A DNA stretch of 64,000 nt, taken from NCBI RefSeq assembly GCF_030268685.1, contig NZ_BSRQ01000011.1, positions 124,001 through 188,000 on the forward strand, given 5' to 3'. The position numbers were made by a program, and so were the translations under genes. Shown here in pieces: positions 17,907-25,800 of the stretch (position 1 is its first letter; the number at the start of each line of letters is the position of its first letter). This stretch comes from Microtetraspora sp. NBRC 13810. Its GTDB lineage: Bacteria; Actinomycetota; Actinomycetes; Streptosporangiales; Streptosporangiaceae. The notes beneath the pieces were generated by a model, which searched no databases, was not told the origin of the DNA, and saw only the letters and a list, made by a program, of their open reading frames with translations.

Positions 17907-18836
17907 ATGACGGAGTTTGCCGGAGCCCGTGTGCTGGTCACGGGAGGGGCGGGCTTCATCGGAAAGCGGCTCGTCGCGGCCCTGCTCGATGAGAAGGCCG
18001 AGGTGGTGGTCGCCGATCTGCGCCCCCACCCTGACCCGGCGGTGCGGTCGATCGTCGGCGACCTGTGCGACCCCGCGGTGCGGGACACGGTCGTCGAGCA
18101 CGGCATCGACGGGATCGTGCATCTCGCCGCCGTGACCTCGGTGCTGCGTTCGGTGGAGGACCCGGTGGCCACCCACGAGCTGAACGTGGAGGCGACCGCC
18201 GGCCTGCTGGAGCTCGCCCGCGTCCGCGAGGTGCCGCGTTTCGTGCTCGCCTCGACCAACGCGGTGACCGGTGACGTCGGCAGCGCCACGATCAGCGAGC
18301 GGCTGCCGCTGCGCCCGCTCACCCCTTACGGCGCCACCAAGGCCGCCACGGAGATGCTGCTCAGCGCCTACTCCGCGGTCTACGGCATGAAGGCGGGCGC
18401 GCTGCGCTTCGCCAACGTCTACGGCCCCGGGATGCGGCACAAGGACAGTTTCGTCCCCCGTCTCATGCGGGCCGCCGCCGCGGACGCCGGTGTCCAGGTG
18501 TACGGCGACGGCAGCCAGTTGCGCGACTACGTGCACGTGGACGACGTCGTCCAGGCCATCCTGCTCGCCTGGCGGACCGGCCTGGCCGAGCCGATGATCG
18601 TCGGCTCCGGCACCTCCGTGAGCGTGAACGACCTGATCGACGCCGCCCGTCAGGTCACCGGGAAGCCGATCCCGGTGACGCACGTGCCGGCGAAGCAGGG
18701 CGAGATGCCGGCGGTCGTGCTGGACATCTCGGCCGCCAGGGCGCTGGGCTACCAGCCCCTGCACGACCTGGCCTCGGGCATGGCCACCGTCTGGCCGGAC
18801 TTCATGGCCTCCCAAGGGGAAGGGGACGCGGCATGA
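17907..18836 (+). CDS. NAD-dependent sugar epimerase/dehydratase
   Basis: A 309-residue extended short-chain dehydrogenase that modifies a nucleotide sugar. The NAD-binding motif VLVTGGAGFIGKRL is at residues 9-22. The catalytic Tyr/Lys are in PYGATKAATE (about 143-152), with Ser/Thr in LASTNAV. RFANVYGPGM and DYVHVDDVV are typical of UDP-glucose 4-epimerase relatives. A Shine-Dalgarno GGAAAGGAAG precedes ATG 17907. Its stop overlaps the ATG of the following GT2 gene by four bases (ATGA), so the two are translationally coupled and probably serve one pathway. Confidence 0.86.
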   Translation: MTEFAGARVLVTGGAGFIGKRLVAALLDEKAEVVVADLRPHPDPAVRSIVGDLCDPAVRDTVVEHGIDGIVHLAAVTSVLRSVEDPVATHELNVEATAGLLELARVREVPRFVLASTNAVTGDVGSATISERLPLRPLTPYGATKAATEMLLSAYSAVYGMKAGALRFANVYGPGMRHKDSFVPRLMRAAAADAGVQVYGDGSQLRDYVHVDDVVQAILLAWRTGLAEPMIVGSGTSVSVNDLIDAARQVTGKPIPVTHVPAKQGEMPAVVLDISAARALGYQPLHDLASGMATVWPDFMASQGEGDAA

Positions 18837-19669
18837 CCGTCCACCTGAGTGATCCGGAGATCGACGCCGCAGCGCTGGAGCAGTTCGTCGCCGACCACGG
18901 CGCCGACCTGCCCCCGGTGGCGATCGTCATCGCGGCCTACAACGAAGAGAACGGCATCGGCGAGGTCGTCCAGGGCATCCCGGCGATCATCGACGGGCTG
19001 GAGACGGCGACCGTCGTCGTGGTGGACGGCGCCGCCGACGAGACCGCCGCGGTGGCCCGCAAGGCCGGCGCCATGGTGTGCGACGTGCCGGTGAACCGCG
19101 GCCAGGGCGCCGCGCTGCGCCTCGGCTACCGCATCGCCCGCGAGGGCGGCGCCCGTTACATCGTCACCACCGACGCCGACGGGCAGTACGACCCGGCCGA
19201 CATCCCCCGGATCCTCGCCCCGGTCACCACGGGCGACGCCGACTTCGCCACCGGCTCCCGGGTGCTCGGCCGGCAGGAGACCCACGACCGGGTCCGCCGG
19301 CTCGGCGTGCACGTCTTCGCCTGGCTGATCAGCCGGATGACCGGGCAGCGGATCACCGACACGTCGTTCGGCATGCGGGCGATGCGCGCGGAGGTCACCG
19401 GGGCGGTGGAGCTGCGCCAGCCGCAGTACCAGTCGTCCGAGCTGCTCATCGGCGTGATCTCGCACGGTTTCCGGGTCACCGAGGTGCCGGCGACCATGCG
19501 GCTGCGGGTCTCCGGCACCACCAAGAAGGGCGGCAACCTCGTCTACGGCTACCGCTACTCGCGGGTCGTGCTCGGCACCTGGTTGCGGGAGAGGCGCCGC
19601 GCCTCGACCGGCTCGCCGTCGCCCGCGGTGGGTGCCACCGCCGGACGCGTGTCCGCGAAGACGAAGTAG
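18833..19669 (+). CDS. GT2-family glycosyltransferase
   Basis: A 278-residue GT-A-fold transferase. VAIVIAAYNEENGIGEVV (about 24-41) and the metal-binding TTDADGQYDPADI (DAD about 112-114) identify family GT2, close to DPM/GtrB enzymes that load a sugar onto polyprenyl phosphate. No C-terminal membrane segments are present, so it would need a partner to flip the product. A GtrA-like protein is encoded convergently and overlaps it by 115 bp, which fits. It is coupled to the upstream epimerase by ATGA. Confidence 0.86.
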   Translation: MTVHLSDPEIDAAALEQFVADHGADLPPVAIVIAAYNEENGIGEVVQGIPAIIDGLETATVVVVDGAADETAAVARKAGAMVCDVPVNRGQGAALRLGYRIAREGGARYIVTTDADGQYDPADIPRILAPVTTGDADFATGSRVLGRQETHDRVRRLGVHVFAWLISRMTGQRITDTSFGMRAMRAEVTGAVELRQPQYQSSELLIGVISHGFRVTEVPATMRLRVSGTTKKGGNLVYGYRYSRVVLGTWLRERRRASTGSPSPAVGATAGRVSAKTK

Positions 19670-20088
19670 TTGAAAAGGTAGAACTTCCCGATGAACAGCA
19701 GGCCGTAGACCCCGAGGAAGACGGCACCGACGAACATCACCCGCGATCCGTCGGTGCTGAACAGCCGCTCCCCCCAGTCGTGGGCGACACCGGTCGCCCA
19801 CGACGAGATGAGCAACCCGGCCACCGCCGTACCCCAGTACGGCAGCAGCTCGCGGATCGGCCTGGGCCTGCCGCGGCGGCGCCAGGCCCAGCGCCGGGTC
19901 ATCGAGTAGTTGACCACGGCGCCCAGCGCCCACGCCGTCACCGAGGCGGCCCGCGGGCCGAGCAGGCCCAGCCCGTAGGACACCAGCAGGGTCACCTCGG
20001 TGATCACACCCGCGACCACCGAGCCGATGGCGTACCGGGTGAAGACCCGCCCGACCGCCTTGTGCAGCAGAGCGCGCAGGTCAGCCAT
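19555..20088 (-). CDS. GtrA-family membrane protein
   Basis: A 177-residue protein with four membrane segments (about 20-42, 45-65, 83-103, 117-140). It has the GtrA hallmarks RYAIGSVVAGVI and GAVVNYSMTRRWAW, and FLYNY-like FYLFNYFVF near the end. GtrA proteins are thought to translocate polyprenyl-linked sugars made by GT2 partners. The last about 37 codons lie antisense to the end of the GT2 gene, an unusually long convergent overlap. The upstream methyltransferase gene overlaps its start by 8 bp. Confidence 0.82.
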   Translation of the reverse strand: MADLRALLHKAVGRVFTRYAIGSVVAGVITEVTLLVSYGLGLLGPRAASVTAWALGAVVNYSMTRRWAWRRRGRPRPIRELLPYWGTAVAGLLISSWATGVAHDWGERLFSTDGSRVMFVGAVFLGVYGLLFIGKFYLFNYFVFADTRPAVAPTAGDGEPVEARRLSRNQVPSTTRE

Positions 20089-20812
20089 GGCCCGGCACGC
20101 GCAGCACCCCGACGACGGACTGGCCGAAGGGGATCGGCAGCACCCGGTCGAGGACCTTGGTCACCGGCACGATGACCTTGTCGTAGAGGCCGACCGCCCC
20201 CGCCTTGGGGGAGCCGGCCTTGCCCATCCGCACCGCGGCCCACCAGGCCAGCCCGCCCAGCAGGTTGACCGGCCTGCACAGCTCGACGCCCAGCCCGGCG
20301 CGCCGCGCGGCGTCCCGCAGCGTGCCGGGGGTGTAGCGGCGGAAGTGCCCGACCTTCCGGTCGAATTCGCCGTAGAGGCTCTGGTAGGCGGGCACCCACA
20401 GCACGATGGTCCCGCCCGGGGTCACCGAGCGGGCGAGGAGGGTGAGGATCGCGGCGTCGTCCTCGAAGTGCTCCAGCACGTTGATCGCGATCACGGTCTC
20501 GACCGGGCGGTCCAGGACCGAGCCCGCGTCCAGGTCGAACTGCGCGGCCTCGACCTCCGGGCGACCGGTGAACCGGACTTTGAGCACCTCGACGGCGTCC
20601 GGATCGACGTCGGTGACGACGAGCCGGTCCAGCCCGGTGAACTGCGACGCGAACTCGCCGAGCCCGGCGCCGACCTCCAGCACGCTGCGCCCGCAGTGCG
20701 GGCTGATCAGGTCGTACTGGTAGCGGCGGTAGTTCGGCTTGTCCGGGCCGCCGTCCTCGCGCTCGGCCGTACGGCCGGTGGCCCGGGCGAAGGCACCCTC
20801 CTCGGCGCTCAT
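20081..20812 (-). CDS. Class I SAM-dependent methyltransferase
   Basis: A 243-residue methyltransferase. The SAM-binding motif I is VLEVGAGLGEFASQF (about 44-58), with VVTDVDPDAVEVLK as motif II and INVLEHFEDDAAIL as the motif IV region. The second half has hydrophobic helices and may sit at the membrane. It lies between GtrA and a nucleotide-sugar synthase, overlapping each by one to a few bases. A sugar or lipid-linked substrate is therefore likely, but not shown. Confidence 0.82.
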   Translation of the reverse strand: MSAEEGAFARATGRTAEREDGGPDKPNYRRYQYDLISPHCGRSVLEVGAGLGEFASQFTGLDRLVVTDVDPDAVEVLKVRFTGRPEVEAAQFDLDAGSVLDRPVETVIAINVLEHFEDDAAILTLLARSVTPGGTIVLWVPAYQSLYGEFDRKVGHFRRYTPGTLRDAARRAGLGVELCRPVNLLGGLAWWAAVRMGKAGSPKAGAVGLYDKVIVPVTKVLDRVLPIPFGQSVVGVLRVPGHG

Positions 20813-21972
20813 CAGCCCGCTCCGCCCGCGGCTCCGCGCCAGGTGATCCGCGGCTGCATGATCGTCGGGTTCGCCCGCTCGGCATAACGCTTGGCGATGT
20901 CGAACAGCGACGTGATCAGCGTGTCGGAGAGCAGGTGCGGCACCAGGCCGAGCTCGACGAGCCCGGTGTGCGTGACCTTGTAGTAGTGCTCTTCCTTCTC
21001 GACGCGGGGGTTGTCGAGGTTGTGGATCTCCACGTCGCCGGGGAAGCTCGTCGCGATGGTCCGCGCGATGTCCGCGACGGACATCGACTCGGTCATCTGG
21101 TTGAAGACCCGGAACTCGCCGCGCTCGGCCGGGTTCTCACAGGCGAGCTGGACGCAGCGCACGGTGTCCCGGATGTCGAGGATGCCGCGCGTCTGGCCGC
21201 CCGTGCCGTACACGGTCAGCGGCTCGCCGAGCACCGCCTGGACGACGAACCGGTTGAGCACGGTGCCGAAGACGGCGTCGTAGTCGAACCGGGTGGCCAG
21301 CCGGTCGTCGAGCGCGGTCTCCGGGGTCTGCTGACCGTAGACGACGCCCTGGTTCAGATCGGTGGCGCGCAGCCCCCAGATCCGGCAGGCGAACTCCATG
21401 TTGTGGCTGTCGTGCACCTTGGACAGGTGGTAGAACGAGCCCGGCCGCTTGGGGTAGAGCACCCGGTCCTTGCGGCCCTTGTACTCGATGTCCAGCCAGC
21501 CCTCTTCGATGTCGATGTTGGGCGTGCCGTACTCGCCCATCGTGCCGAGCTTGACCAGGTGGATCTCCGGGTCGATCTCGGCGATCGCGTAGAGCAGGTT
21601 GAGGGTGCCGACCACGTTGTTGACCTGCGTGTACACGGCGTGCTTGCGGTCGATCATCGAGTAGGGGGCGGCCCGCTGCTCGGCGAAGTGCACCACCGTG
21701 TCCGGACGGAAGTCGCGGATCATCTGGTAGGTGAAGTCCGCCTCAGTGAGATCTCCCACAAAGGTCTCGATGGTCTTGCCCGTGAGCTCGTGCCACGTCG
21801 CGGTACGAGTCTGGAGGGACTCGATCGGCACCAGGCTGTCCGCACCCAGTTCGAAGTCGTACTGACGTCTGACGAAGTTGTCGGCCACGGCGACGTCGTG
21901 ACCGGCCTGTGACAGGTGGAGGGCCGTGGGCCACCCCAGGTATCCATCACCGCCGAGGACCAAGATCCGCAT
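20812..21972 (-). CDS. UDP-sulfoquinovose-synthase-like NAD-dependent epimerase
   Basis: A 386-residue extended SDR resembling SQD1/SqdB and archaeal Agl3, which make UDP-sulfoquinovose from UDP-glucose and sulfite. The NAD motif is ILVLGGDGYLGWPTALHLS at the start. The family-specific segments follow: KLGTMGEYGTPNIDIEEG, the catalytic SFYHLSKVHDSHNM with Tyr and Lys, and ATDLNQGVVYG. RGILDIRDTVRC is also family-typical. It is the first gene of a minus-strand operon with a methyltransferase and GtrA. A GT4 transferase and other sugar genes are nearby. It may supply a sulfonated sugar for a lipid or glycan; a plain epimerase role on another sugar remains possible. Confidence 0.8.
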   Translation of the reverse strand: MRILVLGGDGYLGWPTALHLSQAGHDVAVADNFVRRQYDFELGADSLVPIESLQTRTATWHELTGKTIETFVGDLTEADFTYQMIRDFRPDTVVHFAEQRAAPYSMIDRKHAVYTQVNNVVGTLNLLYAIAEIDPEIHLVKLGTMGEYGTPNIDIEEGWLDIEYKGRKDRVLYPKRPGSFYHLSKVHDSHNMEFACRIWGLRATDLNQGVVYGQQTPETALDDRLATRFDYDAVFGTVLNRFVVQAVLGEPLTVYGTGGQTRGILDIRDTVRCVQLACENPAERGEFRVFNQMTESMSVADIARTIATSFPGDVEIHNLDNPRVEKEEHYYKVTHTGLVELGLVPHLLSDTLITSLFDIAKRYAERANPTIMQPRITWRGAAGGAG

Positions 21973-22281
21973 AAATCCAATTTCCTGACTGTTTTACGCC
22001 AAGCATGCCATGTGCTCTGCGCACGGACGAACGATCTGTGCCCCTGAACGCCCATTGTGCGGTGGTCCCAAGTCGTACCACAAAAGGGTCGGTCATCTTT
22101 TCGGACGTGCAGACTTCACAGGTTGCCGTGACTCTCGCCCGCTACGCTGTCCGGGGTGCAGTGCCCGCCCACGGCCCGGTTATGCCAAGGGCTCGCAAAG
22201 CCGAGCCGCCGTGGGCGGACAGGTGCGGAGTGCTCCTAGCTGGCCGCGTTCTCCCCGCCGCCGTAGGGCGACGGGGCCGGG
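21973..22281. other. Intergenic region with a long stem-loop, no gene
   Basis: About 309 bp upstream of the sulfoquinovose-synthase-like gene and downstream of the PASTA-like gene. It has no convincing coding frame. An 11-bp perfect stem (22165-22175 with 22208-22218) encloses a 32-base loop that can itself fold. It could be the terminator of the minus-strand sigma-factor operon or a structured leader. Confidence 0.45.
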
Positions 22282-23178
22282 TCAGAATCCGGGGGGCGGG
22301 GTCGCGTCCGGGCCGGGCACGACGTGCAGGACGATCACGCCGTCGTTGTAGGAGTCCGCCGTCGCCACCGTCCAGCCGGGATCGATCCGGGAGACGGGCA
22401 CGTTCTGCTCGAACTCGACGCCGTGGCCGCCGTCCCTCAGCGGCCAGTCGAGGTCGTAGGTCACCTTCAGGCCGTGCTCGCGCACGAGGCGCGCCGCCTC
22501 CGCCGCGGGGAGTCCCCGGAGCCGCACCCCGGCCATCGCCTCACCGGGCCAGCCGGCGTCGGCGGGATAGGCGTATTTCTCACCGGGCTTCGCCGGGCGG
22601 CCCAGCCTGACCTCCGCGGGCCCCTTGATGTCCGCGGTGACGCTGAACGCCGTCAGGCAGTCGTCGATCCGGTCCGAGCAGTCGCCCCCGGTGAACGTCG
22701 CCTTCGCGTCCGGGTCGGTCTTCTCGAACCCGAAGACGGGACTCTGCTGCCGAGGCGAGACGGGGATCAGCTTCACCGTCAGGTTGTCCAGGCCGACCTC
22801 GCGGAACGCCTTCTCCAGCTCGGCCGGATCGGGGTCCCCCTCGGTGAAGTAGAAGGCGTACTCGTCCCCGACCCGGTCGATCGTCACCGCCTGGCCGGCG
22901 TACACCTCCTCGGACGTCCGCAGCAGCGACGGCCCGAGGACGAAGGCCCCCGTCAGCACGGCGGCCACCGCCGTGCCGAGCAGGGCGCGGCGCGGGGAGG
23001 GCAGGGCGCGGCGCGGGTAGGGGCGGCGCGGGGAGGGCAGGATCCTGCGCCGGGCCGGGGCGGGTTCCAGCGCGAGGATCTCCGTCAGCAACGCGTCCGC
23101 CCCCGCGGTGGACGCCCGGCCGGCGAGGTCCTCGTCCAGCACCCTCGCCCCGTCCCTGAACATCCGGTCGTTGTTCAC
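22282..23178 (-). CDS. Membrane-anchored protein with PASTA-like end, coupled to an ECF sigma gene
   Basis: A 298-residue protein. The cytoplasmic N-terminus (about 1-63) is Arg/Pro-rich with a twice-repeated LPSPRRA. One membrane segment follows (about 66-82, LLGTAVAAVLTGAFVLG). The outside part ends in a PASTA-like module (GLPAAEAARLVREHGLKVTY then DPGWTVATA). Its start overlaps the sigma-factor stop by four bases (ATGA). That position suggests an anti-sigma or signal-sensing partner, though no zinc-binding anti-sigma motif is seen. Role inferred from context only. Confidence 0.6.
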   Translation of the reverse strand: MNNDRMFRDGARVLDEDLAGRASTAGADALLTEILALEPAPARRRILPSPRRPYPRRALPSPRRALLGTAVAAVLTGAFVLGPSLLRTSEEVYAGQAVTIDRVGDEYAFYFTEGDPDPAELEKAFREVGLDNLTVKLIPVSPRQQSPVFGFEKTDPDAKATFTGGDCSDRIDDCLTAFSVTADIKGPAEVRLGRPAKPGEKYAYPADAGWPGEAMAGVRLRGLPAAEAARLVREHGLKVTYDLDWPLRDGGHGVEFEQNVPVSRIDPGWTVATADSYNDGVIVLHVVPGPDATPPPGF

Positions 23179-23732
23179 CTTGACTCCTCGATGAGCGGCC
23201 GTGCTTCGAAACGGGCCGACGGGCGGGTCCTCTCAAGCGCCCTGGCGAAGCGCTTGCGGGCCCGGTGCAGCCGGATCCGGGCGGCGTTGCGCGAGCAGCC
23301 GAGCACCTCGGCGATCTCGCCGGGGTCCAGCTCCTCCCAGACGGACAGGGCCAGCAGTTCGCGATCGTCGTCGGAGAGCAGGTCCATGGCCTCGCGCACG
23401 CCGTCGTGCTCGCCGCGGTGGGCGGGGGCGGCGGCGTAGAGGTGCTCGGTCTCGGCCGTGAGCTCGGCGTGCCGGGTGGCCCTGCGCCGCTCGCCGCGGC
23501 GGTGGTTGGCCAGGACCCGGCGGGCCACGCCGTACAGCCACAACCGGCCGGCCTCGCCGGGGGGCAGCTCGGCCATCCGCCGCCAGGCGATCACATAGGT
23601 CTCGGCCACGATGTCGGCCGCGTCCTCCGGGGAGGCACACCGGCGCACGGCGTAACCGAGGATCTGCTCGTACGTCCGCCGGTACACCGCCTCGAACCTG
23701 GACCGGTCGTCCTGTTCCACTTGTTCGTCCAC
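23175..23732 (-). CDS. ECF-type RNA polymerase sigma factor
   Basis: A 185-residue extracytoplasmic-function sigma factor. Region 2 reads YEQILGYAVRRCASPEDAAD then IVAETYVIAWRRM, the core-binding and -10 part. Region 4 reads LDPGEIAEVLGCSRNAARIR, the helix-turn-helix for the -35 element. GTG 23732 is chosen since GAGG lies 6 bases upstream; a TTG at 23747 would add five residues. It heads an operon with the membrane protein at 22282. The regulon is unknown. Confidence 0.88.
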   Translation of the reverse strand: MDEQVEQDDRSRFEAVYRRTYEQILGYAVRRCASPEDAADIVAETYVIAWRRMAELPPGEAGRLWLYGVARRVLANHRRGERRRATRHAELTAETEHLYAAAPAHRGEHDGVREAMDLLSDDDRELLALSVWEELDPGEIAEVLGCSRNAARIRLHRARKRFARALERTRPSARFEARPLIEESR

Positions 23733-23815
23733 ACGTATCCTCGTCAAACCTTCCGAACGCTGCGGGCTTTCACCTCCTACGTGTCCGCGGGCGGCGGCGG
23801 AATTTCAGGCGCGTG

Positions 23816-24604
23816 CTACTCCGGGGGGCGCGGCGCCGGGTGGCGTGCCCGGCGGGCCAGGATCGAGGCCGTCGTCTCGTCCATCGGCAGGAACGCCTCC
23901 AGCTTCAGCTCGGCGAGCGTGATGTCCACCGCCGTGGCGAAGGTCGTGACCGTGGTGATCAGGTTGAGCTCGCCGTACGCCGTACGGGTGCGCATCGGGA
24001 CCGCGAAGCCGAGCGGGCCGGCCGCCGGGCGTCCCTCCGGCAGGTACGCCCGCAGTTCGGCGATGAGCGCGGCGAGCCGGTCGTCGGGATTACGCTCGAT
24101 CTCCGCCGCCAGCCGCTGCACGATGTGCTGGGCCCATTCGGCGAGGTTGACGATCCGCGGCGCCATCCCGCCGGGATGCAGCGCCAGGCGGTACACGTTG
24201 ACCGGCGGTTCGAGCAGCCCGGCGGCGGCGCCGTCGGTGAACAGGGTGAACGCCGGGTTGGCCGCGACCAGGTCGCCGTACCGGTCGGCGACGATCGCGG
24301 GATAGGGCAGGTGGCCGTCCAGGACGTGCCGCAGGGCGGTGTGCACCGGCGCCATCACCGGGTCCGCCAGTGGGGTGCGCGGGTAGGCCGGGGCGTACCC
24401 GGCGGCGAGCAGCAGGCCGTTGCGCTCCGGCAGCGGCAGCTCCAGCGACTCCGCCAGCCGGATCACGATCTCCCGGCCCGGCTCGGCCCTGCCGCTCTCC
24501 AGGAAACTGACATACCGCTGGGTGGTGCCGGCCCGCGTCGCGAGTTCGAGCTGGCTGAGCCGCCGCCGGTTACGCCGCTCGCGCAGAGCCTGAGAGAAGT
24601 CCAC
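23816..24604 (-). CDS. XRE-family regulator with MmyB-like domain
   Basis: A 262-residue regulator. The helix-turn-helix at residues 1-65 reads LSQLELATRAGTTQRYVSFL then ESGRAEPGRE. The C-terminal part (PYPAIVADRYGDLVAANPAF and later FATAVDITLAELKLEAFLP) matches the MmyB-like ligand-binding region. The start is taken at GTG 24604, where the family begins; the open frame runs much further upstream without coding sense. It is divergent from the SnoaL-like gene and probably controls it. Confidence 0.8.
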   Translation of the reverse strand: MDFSQALRERRNRRRLSQLELATRAGTTQRYVSFLESGRAEPGREIVIRLAESLELPLPERNGLLLAAGYAPAYPRTPLADPVMAPVHTALRHVLDGHLPYPAIVADRYGDLVAANPAFTLFTDGAAAGLLEPPVNVYRLALHPGGMAPRIVNLAEWAQHIVQRLAAEIERNPDDRLAALIAELRAYLPEGRPAAGPLGFAVPMRTRTAYGELNLITTVTTFATAVDITLAELKLEAFLPMDETTASILARRARHPAPRPPE

Positions 24605-24692
24605 CCGTCCAGTTCTAGCCCCCGTCCGGCGCGCCCGGCCATTCCCACCTGGGAATTGCCGCTCCGCACCCCCGCTGCGGAAGATGCCGCCC

Positions 24693-24785
24693 ATGACCGA
24701 GACACCCGTTCCGTCCGGCAACGCGCTCGGCATCGCCCTGATCGTCCAGATCCTCCCGAGAACGAAGAAAGGCACAGCCCGATGA
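24693..24785 (+). CDS. Small ORF of 30 codons, coupled to the SnoaL-like gene
   Basis: ATG 24693 opens a frame encoding MTETPVPSGNALGIALIVQI, LPRTKKGTAR, and a stop that overlaps the next ATG as ATGA (24782-24785). It may be a leader peptide that couples translation, or the start of a gene whose rest was deleted. No clear ribosome site precedes it. Function unknown. Confidence 0.4.
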   Translation: MTETPVPSGNALGIALIVQILPRTKKGTAR

Positions 24786-25147
24786 CCGACCCGAACGACC
24801 TCGCCCGCCGCTACGTCGCCGTCTGGAACGACCCCGACCCCGCCGCCCGCCGTACCGCGATAGCCGCCCTCTTCGCCCCCGGCGCCACCCACCACACCCC
24901 CAGCCGCCAGGCACGCGGCCACGCCGAGCTGGAGGCGCGCGTCGCCGAGTCGCACGACACCTGGGTCGCCCCGGGCACCCACGTCTTCCGGGCCGTGCCC
25001 GGCGCCGACGGCCACCACGACGCGGTCCGCCTCAACTGGGAGATGGTGGAACGCGCCACCGGCACCGTGGCGAGCGTCGGCTTCGACTTCCTCACCGTCG
25101 ACGCCGACGGCCGCATCCTCACCGACCACCAGTTCATCGACCGCTGA
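24782..25147 (+). CDS. SnoaL-like / nuclear transport factor 2 family protein
   Basis: A 121-residue single-domain protein of the SnoaL-like NTF2 fold. LARRYVAVWNDPDPAARRTA is the first helix pair, followed by the LFAPGATHHTP strand region and a beta-sheet with ending DHQFIDR. Members are small cyclases, isomerases or ligand-binding proteins. ATG 24782 overlaps the stop of a 30-codon frame. The XRE gene across the divergent gap is the probable regulator. Substrate unknown. Confidence 0.78.
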   Translation: MTDPNDLARRYVAVWNDPDPAARRTAIAALFAPGATHHTPSRQARGHAELEARVAESHDTWVAPGTHVFRAVPGADGHHDAVRLNWEMVERATGTVASVGFDFLTVDADGRILTDHQFIDR

Positions 25148-25200
25148 CCCCGCCCCGGACAACGCCGGACCGCCCCCGGCGGGCGGGCCGGCTGGGGGTT

Positions 25201-25689
25201 TCACCGATCCTCGTAGTACTTCGCCATGACCCGGGTGTGCAGCGGGAACGCCAGCTCGCGCGGCCCGTCCAGCACCAGCCACTCGGTCGTCTCGGCCGTG
25301 GGCGCCATCGGGGGGAGGGCGGCCGAGGCGGTCCGCGGCCCGAGGGCGAAGATCAGCACGGTGCCGTCGGGGGCGCTGAGCACGTCGAAGAGGCGCACGT
25401 CGCACGCGGCCACGACCACCCCCGTCTCCTCGCGCAACTCCCGCACGGCCGCCTCCTGCCACGACTCCCCCACGTCGATGAAGCCGCCCGGCAGCGCCAG
25501 CCCGCCACGCCGCGGCTCCACGTCCCGCCGGACCACCAGCAGCCCGTCGTCCACCGGCAGCACCATCACCGCGACCGGCAACGGGTTCAGGTAGCTGGTG
25601 TTCCCGCATGCCGCGCAGACCCGCGGCCACGGCTGCCCGGCGGTGAACGCCGCCCCGCAGAAGGAACAGTGCGCGTTTCTGATCTCCAC
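25201..25689 (-). CDS. Nudix hydrolase with N-terminal zinc ribbon
   Basis: A 162-residue Nudix enzyme that cleaves a nucleoside diphosphate linked to another group. A zinc ribbon with CSFC and CAAC pairs occupies about residues 8-29. The Nudix box is intact at about 65-87: GGFIDVGESWQEAAVRELRE with the following ETGV. Zinc-ribbon Nudix proteins include NudC-type NADH pyrophosphatases and ADP-ribose pyrophosphatases; the substrate is not clear here. GTG 25689 is taken as start because the ribbon begins there. It ends convergent with the SnoaL-like gene. Confidence 0.83.
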   Translation of the reverse strand: MEIRNAHCSFCGAAFTAGQPWPRVCAACGNTSYLNPLPVAVMVLPVDDGLLVVRRDVEPRRGGLALPGGFIDVGESWQEAAVRELREETGVVVAACDVRLFDVLSAPDGTVLIFALGPRTASAALPPMAPTAETTEWLVLDGPRELAFPLHTRVMAKYYEDR

Positions 25690-25800
25690 GCCCGTGAGAC
25701 TAGTTTCCGATCCCAGGTCGAGAAAGACGTGGCCGGCGGATCGTGCGCGCATCGTCGCTGGGTAGGGGACCGGGGTACGCGTCCTCGGGGGGAGGCTGCG

